Assembly (NCBI RefSeq): GCF_002019855.1
Contig: NZ_CM007717.1
Span: forward strand, 7,883,750-7,947,749
Direction: 5' to 3'
DNA: 64,000 nucleotides
Source: Streptomyces antibioticus
Lineage (GTDB): Bacteria; Actinomycetota; Actinomycetes; Streptomycetales; Streptomycetaceae
Shown here: positions 61,845 through 64,000 of the stretch, piece by piece
Numbering within the stretch: position 1 is the first letter of the stretch
Layout of the letters: each line of letters opens with the position of its first letter
Notes under the pieces: model-generated
The model's input: only the letters and a program-made list of their open reading frames with translations
Told to the model about the DNA's origin: nothing
Database searches by the model: none
Made by a program: the position numbers and the translations under genes

Positions 61845-62663
61845 CTACTCCTGGGGCCTGTGCCCCCAGGCGGTGAGCATGCCGGCCGACAGGGCGGCGC
61901 AGTCCCCGGAGTCCAGGTACCGGATCGCCGCGTCGATGTCCGCGTCGCCGACCAGACCGGTGGCGCGCATCGCCGCCCTGCTCCGCTCCCAAGTGTCCGC
62001 CCAGAAACGGCTGATGGGACTGCCCGGCAGCAACGGCGGTACGTGGATCTCGGCGCCGACGGACACCAGCCCCGCCTCGCGCAGCAGATGCGGATACGAG
62101 GGCACCCAGGAGACATCGGTGCCGATGGTGTCCCCGAGCCCGCGCCACATCGCCCGCATCACGACGCTGTACGGCGTGTCGTCCGGCAGTCCGGCGGCCC
62201 GGTCGCTCGTCAGATCGACGGCGTCACCGAGCACCAGCACACCGCCGGGCTCGACGAGTTCGGCCAGCGCCCTGATCAGACGCTCCCGCTCGGGCACGTG
62301 CATCAGCACGAACCGCGCGTGCACGAGCCGGAATCGGCCGGGGGCGAAGTCCGGGGCGGTGACGTCGGCCTCCAGCACGTCCAGTCCGAGCATCTGCCGC
62401 GCGCGCAGGAACCGTACGTCCCGGTCCACGGCGAGCACGCTCGCCACCCCGGCCCCGGTCAGCAGCCCCAGAGAGACCGTCCCCGTACCGGCCCCCACGT
62501 CGAGGCAGCGCCACCCCGGACCGACCCCCAGGGACCGCAGCCGGGTCAGCGTGACGTCGTCGTAGGCCAGGGCGCCGTAGTCGATGCGCTCGCCCTCGCC
62601 GGCCTGTTCGGGACGGAACACGGCCTCGCCGTACCGCCCGTCGCCGTCGTCGGAAGATCTCAT
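61845..62663 (-). CDS. Class I SAM-dependent methyltransferase, substrate unknown
   Basis: The 272-residue protein shows the SAM motif WRCLDVGAGTGTVSLGLL, the acidic DRDVRFLRAR, FRLVHARFVLMHVPERERL and GGVLVLGDAVD, with a helical C-terminus (PLLPGSPISRFWADTW). It resembles ubiquinone/menaquinone-type or small-molecule methyltransferases. GAGG precedes ATG 62663. It lies upstream of the ten-gene operon on the same strand, but the AT-rich promoter island between them suggests separate transcription, so a role in the same pathway is only possible. Confidence 0.85.
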   Translation of the reverse strand: MRSSDDGDGRYGEAVFRPEQAGEGERIDYGALAYDDVTLTRLRSLGVGPGWRCLDVGAGTGTVSLGLLTGAGVASVLAVDRDVRFLRARQMLGLDVLEADVTAPDFAPGRFRLVHARFVLMHVPERERLIRALAELVEPGGVLVLGDAVDLTSDRAAGLPDDTPYSVVMRAMWRGLGDTIGTDVSWVPSYPHLLREAGLVSVGAEIHVPPLLPGSPISRFWADTWERSRAAMRATGLVGDADIDAAIRYLDSGDCAALSAGMLTAWGHRPQE

Positions 62664-62863
62664 GGCCGGACCTCTTCACGCGGGTGGGGGAGGGGGACGG
62701 TGACGCCTCCCCGATCCTCCACAGGCGCCGGTTCCCTCGGCTGAGGCGCGCCGTCACGGTCCACCGGGCGCCCGGCACGGCGCAATGCCATGGAAATCGC
62801 AGATGCCATGTGCACAAGTAGTTCAACCTTGCATCGGCCATGCTTCTCGATCTTTCACTTGAG

Positions 62864-62869
62864 TATATG
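62864..62869 (+). promoter_or_regulatory. Probable -10 element for a leaderless transcript
   Basis: TATATG lies in an unusually AT-rich stretch seven bases before the GTG at 62877. That spacing places the transcription start at or next to the start codon. No ribosome binding site is visible and no confident -35 was found. Confidence 0.45.
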
Positions 62870-62876
62870 CGTCTGC

Positions 62877-63362
62877 GTGACAGGTCCCTCTCTCGCAGCC
62901 GCCGGTACGGCCGTCGGGCCGCTGGCGGAAGTCGTGCTCGCCGGTGACGTGGCCCGGCCGTACCGTCTGACGGTGCCCGACCTGCTGGCCTGGCCCCAGC
63001 GGCAGGCGGACGTCGCCTTCGAGTGCGCCACCAGCGGCGTCCAGCGCCACCGCTTCACCGGCCCGCTCCTGCACGACGTGCTCGCGGACGCCGGCCCCGT
63101 CTTCGACCCCGCCCGGCGCAAGGACCGACTGCGCTTCCTGATCGCCGTGCGCGGCGCGGACGGTCACCACGCCCTGCTGTCGTGGGCGGAGATCGACCCC
63201 GACTTCGGACAGGCGCCCGTGCTGCTCGCCGCCACCGTCGACGGCACCCCGCTCGACCGCGCCGGTCCGCAACTCGTGCTCCCGCAGGACCGTTGCGGTG
63301 CCCGCCACATCAGCGCCATCGACACGATCCGCGTGGACGGCGGCTACCGGGCGTGGACGTGA
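62877..63362 (+). CDS. Small molybdopterin-binding-domain protein (sulfite-oxidase-like)
   Basis: The 161-residue protein resembles the oxidoreductase molybdopterin-binding domain of sulfite-oxidase-type proteins: EVVLAGDVARPYRLTVPDLLAWP, VAFECATSGVQRHRFTGPLLHDVL (with the cysteine where the molybdenum-binding cysteine is expected) and PQLVLPQDRCGARHISAIDTIRV. It lacks a signal peptide, transmembrane part and dimerisation domain, so it is a stand-alone domain. The GTG start with a nearby -10 suggests leaderless translation; an ATG at 62790 is in frame but precedes poorly biased codons. Confidence 0.75.
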   Translation: MTGPSLAAAGTAVGPLAEVVLAGDVARPYRLTVPDLLAWPQRQADVAFECATSGVQRHRFTGPLLHDVLADAGPVFDPARRKDRLRFLIAVRGADGHHALLSWAEIDPDFGQAPVLLAATVDGTPLDRAGPQLVLPQDRCGARHISAIDTIRVDGGYRAWT

Positions 63363-63416
63363 GGAACGGAGACCGCGACAGCCGGGCTGTCAGTGGTCCG
63401 TGGCACGATCCCGGAC

Positions 63417-64000
63417 ATGACTGCGACCGACGAGCGGTTCGTTCACGACATCGCCGACGCCTTCGGCGTACCGGACGGCGTGGCGCGGGAGTTGATCGCG
63501 CGCTCCCGACCGTGCCTCTACCTGGTGCCGTACGAGGAACTGCCCCCGGACCGACGGGAGAAGGCCCGGCCCGCCGGGCGCACGGGCGGGCTGCCCGCGC
63601 TGCCGGAAGGGGTGGACTGGCCCGACGGCAGGGAGCCCCTCGTGCTGACCGTCGACTGCGCGGCCCTGCCCCGCGACGTCCTGGACATCGAACTGCCCGC
63701 CGACGGGCACCTGTTGTTCTTCACCGACATCGAGTACCCGCCGGAGTCCTCCGTGGTCCTCCACGTCCCCGCCGGGGTGCCGACCGCGGAGCGCGCCGCG
63801 ACGTACACCTACGACGGCGAGGACATGAGCATCAGGGTCTACGAACCGCGCACCCTGTACCCCGTGACCGGACTGACCCTCGACAGTGAGAACGACTGGC
63901 GCACGGGCCCGGAGACCAGCGCGTTCGGGGACGTGGACGTGCTCGACCGTTTCGAGGACGCCGTCCTCGCCGCGGCCTCCGGCGGCAACCGGCCCGGAGT
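63417..64000 (+). CDS. DUF1963 family protein (partial)
   Basis: The frame starts at ATG 63417 and runs off the right edge; 194 codons are visible. The sequence has the DUF1963 (YwqG-like) pattern: TGGLPALPEGVDWPDG early, LTVDCAALP, and GHLLFFTDIEYPPESSVVLHVP. Families with this fold have unknown function and are often encoded near toxin or immunity genes. No such genes are visible here before the edge. Confidence 0.8.
   Translation, partial: MTATDERFVHDIADAFGVPDGVARELIARSRPCLYLVPYEELPPDRREKARPAGRTGGLPALPEGVDWPDGREPLVLTVDCAALPRDVLDIELPADGHLLFFTDIEYPPESSVVLHVPAGVPTAERAATYTYDGEDMSIRVYEPRTLYPVTGLTLDSENDWRTGPETSAFGDVDVLDRFEDAVLAAASGGNRPG

Overview
The window is chromosomal DNA of a Streptomyces or a very close actinomycete. 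The evidence is very high GC with G or C at almost every third codon position, frequent GTG/TTG starts, ATGA/GTGA stop-start overlaps, and several genus-typical genes: a fused SecDF, a DksA-like pair beside a short Mbl-like actin homologue, a short cysteine-ended leader peptide before a sulfonate operon, and a stand-alone sugar importer without its own ATPase. No rRNA, tRNA, CRISPR array, phage or transposase was seen, and no gene-free stretch exceeds about 300 bases.

Layout. 1-7165: cobalamin synthesis, with cobGHIJ on the minus strand (cobIJ runs off the left edge) and cobN on the plus strand behind a cobalamin riboswitch. 7261-18436: small divergent regulator/enzyme pairs, namely a LexA-type repressor, a TetX-like monooxygenase with a tandem double-TetR regulator, an NAD kinase, an azoreductase with an HxlR regulator, a DUF2236 oxygenase, a VOC protein, a deacetylase lipoprotein, an amidohydrolase, and a reductase with a LysR regulator. 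18454-25740: a carbohydrate locus with a binding protein, two permeases, a cytosolic GH20 hexosaminidase, a secreted CBM3-GH16 enzyme and a divergent GntR/UTRA regulator with a repeated operator-like motif. 25742-26785: a TerF-like vWA protein and a tiny membrane protein.

26853-35174 holds an unusual three-gene operon: an oversized GltB-like glutamate synthase, a CysJ/P450-reductase-type diflavin reductase and a two-domain HemS/ChuS-like protein, tightly coupled and headed by a good iron box (IdeR/DmdR type). 35304-37125 is a TetR-regulated reductase whose promoter contains two identical-architecture palindromic operators. 37174-44488 is an envelope/stress block: SecDF, a secreted protein, a two-component system, two DksA-like proteins, an Mbl-like protein and an Rv1733c-like membrane protein. 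44566-48642 is a sulfonate/taurine uptake and desulfonation operon (leader peptide, permease, binding protein, ATPase, TauD-type dioxygenase). 48692-50053 is a secreted PI-PLC-like protein with a lectin-like domain.

50172-61731 is the most interesting region. Ten minus-strand genes, mostly overlapping by 4 to 17 bases, encode an ATP-grasp ligase, a DUF364 protein, a cysteine-synthase/SbnA-like PLP enzyme, an enolase-superfamily epimerase, an MFS exporter, a methyltransferase and a complete peptide/nickel/opine-class ABC importer. An AT-rich Zur/Fur-like palindrome lies upstream of the first gene. Enzyme plus exporter plus importer plus metal box is the logic of a metallophore system, but the enzyme set matches no metallophore pathway I know. 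It is my best candidate for an undescribed system. 61845-64000 carries a second methyltransferase, a small molybdopterin-binding-domain protein that may be translated from a leaderless mRNA, and the start of a DUF1963 protein.
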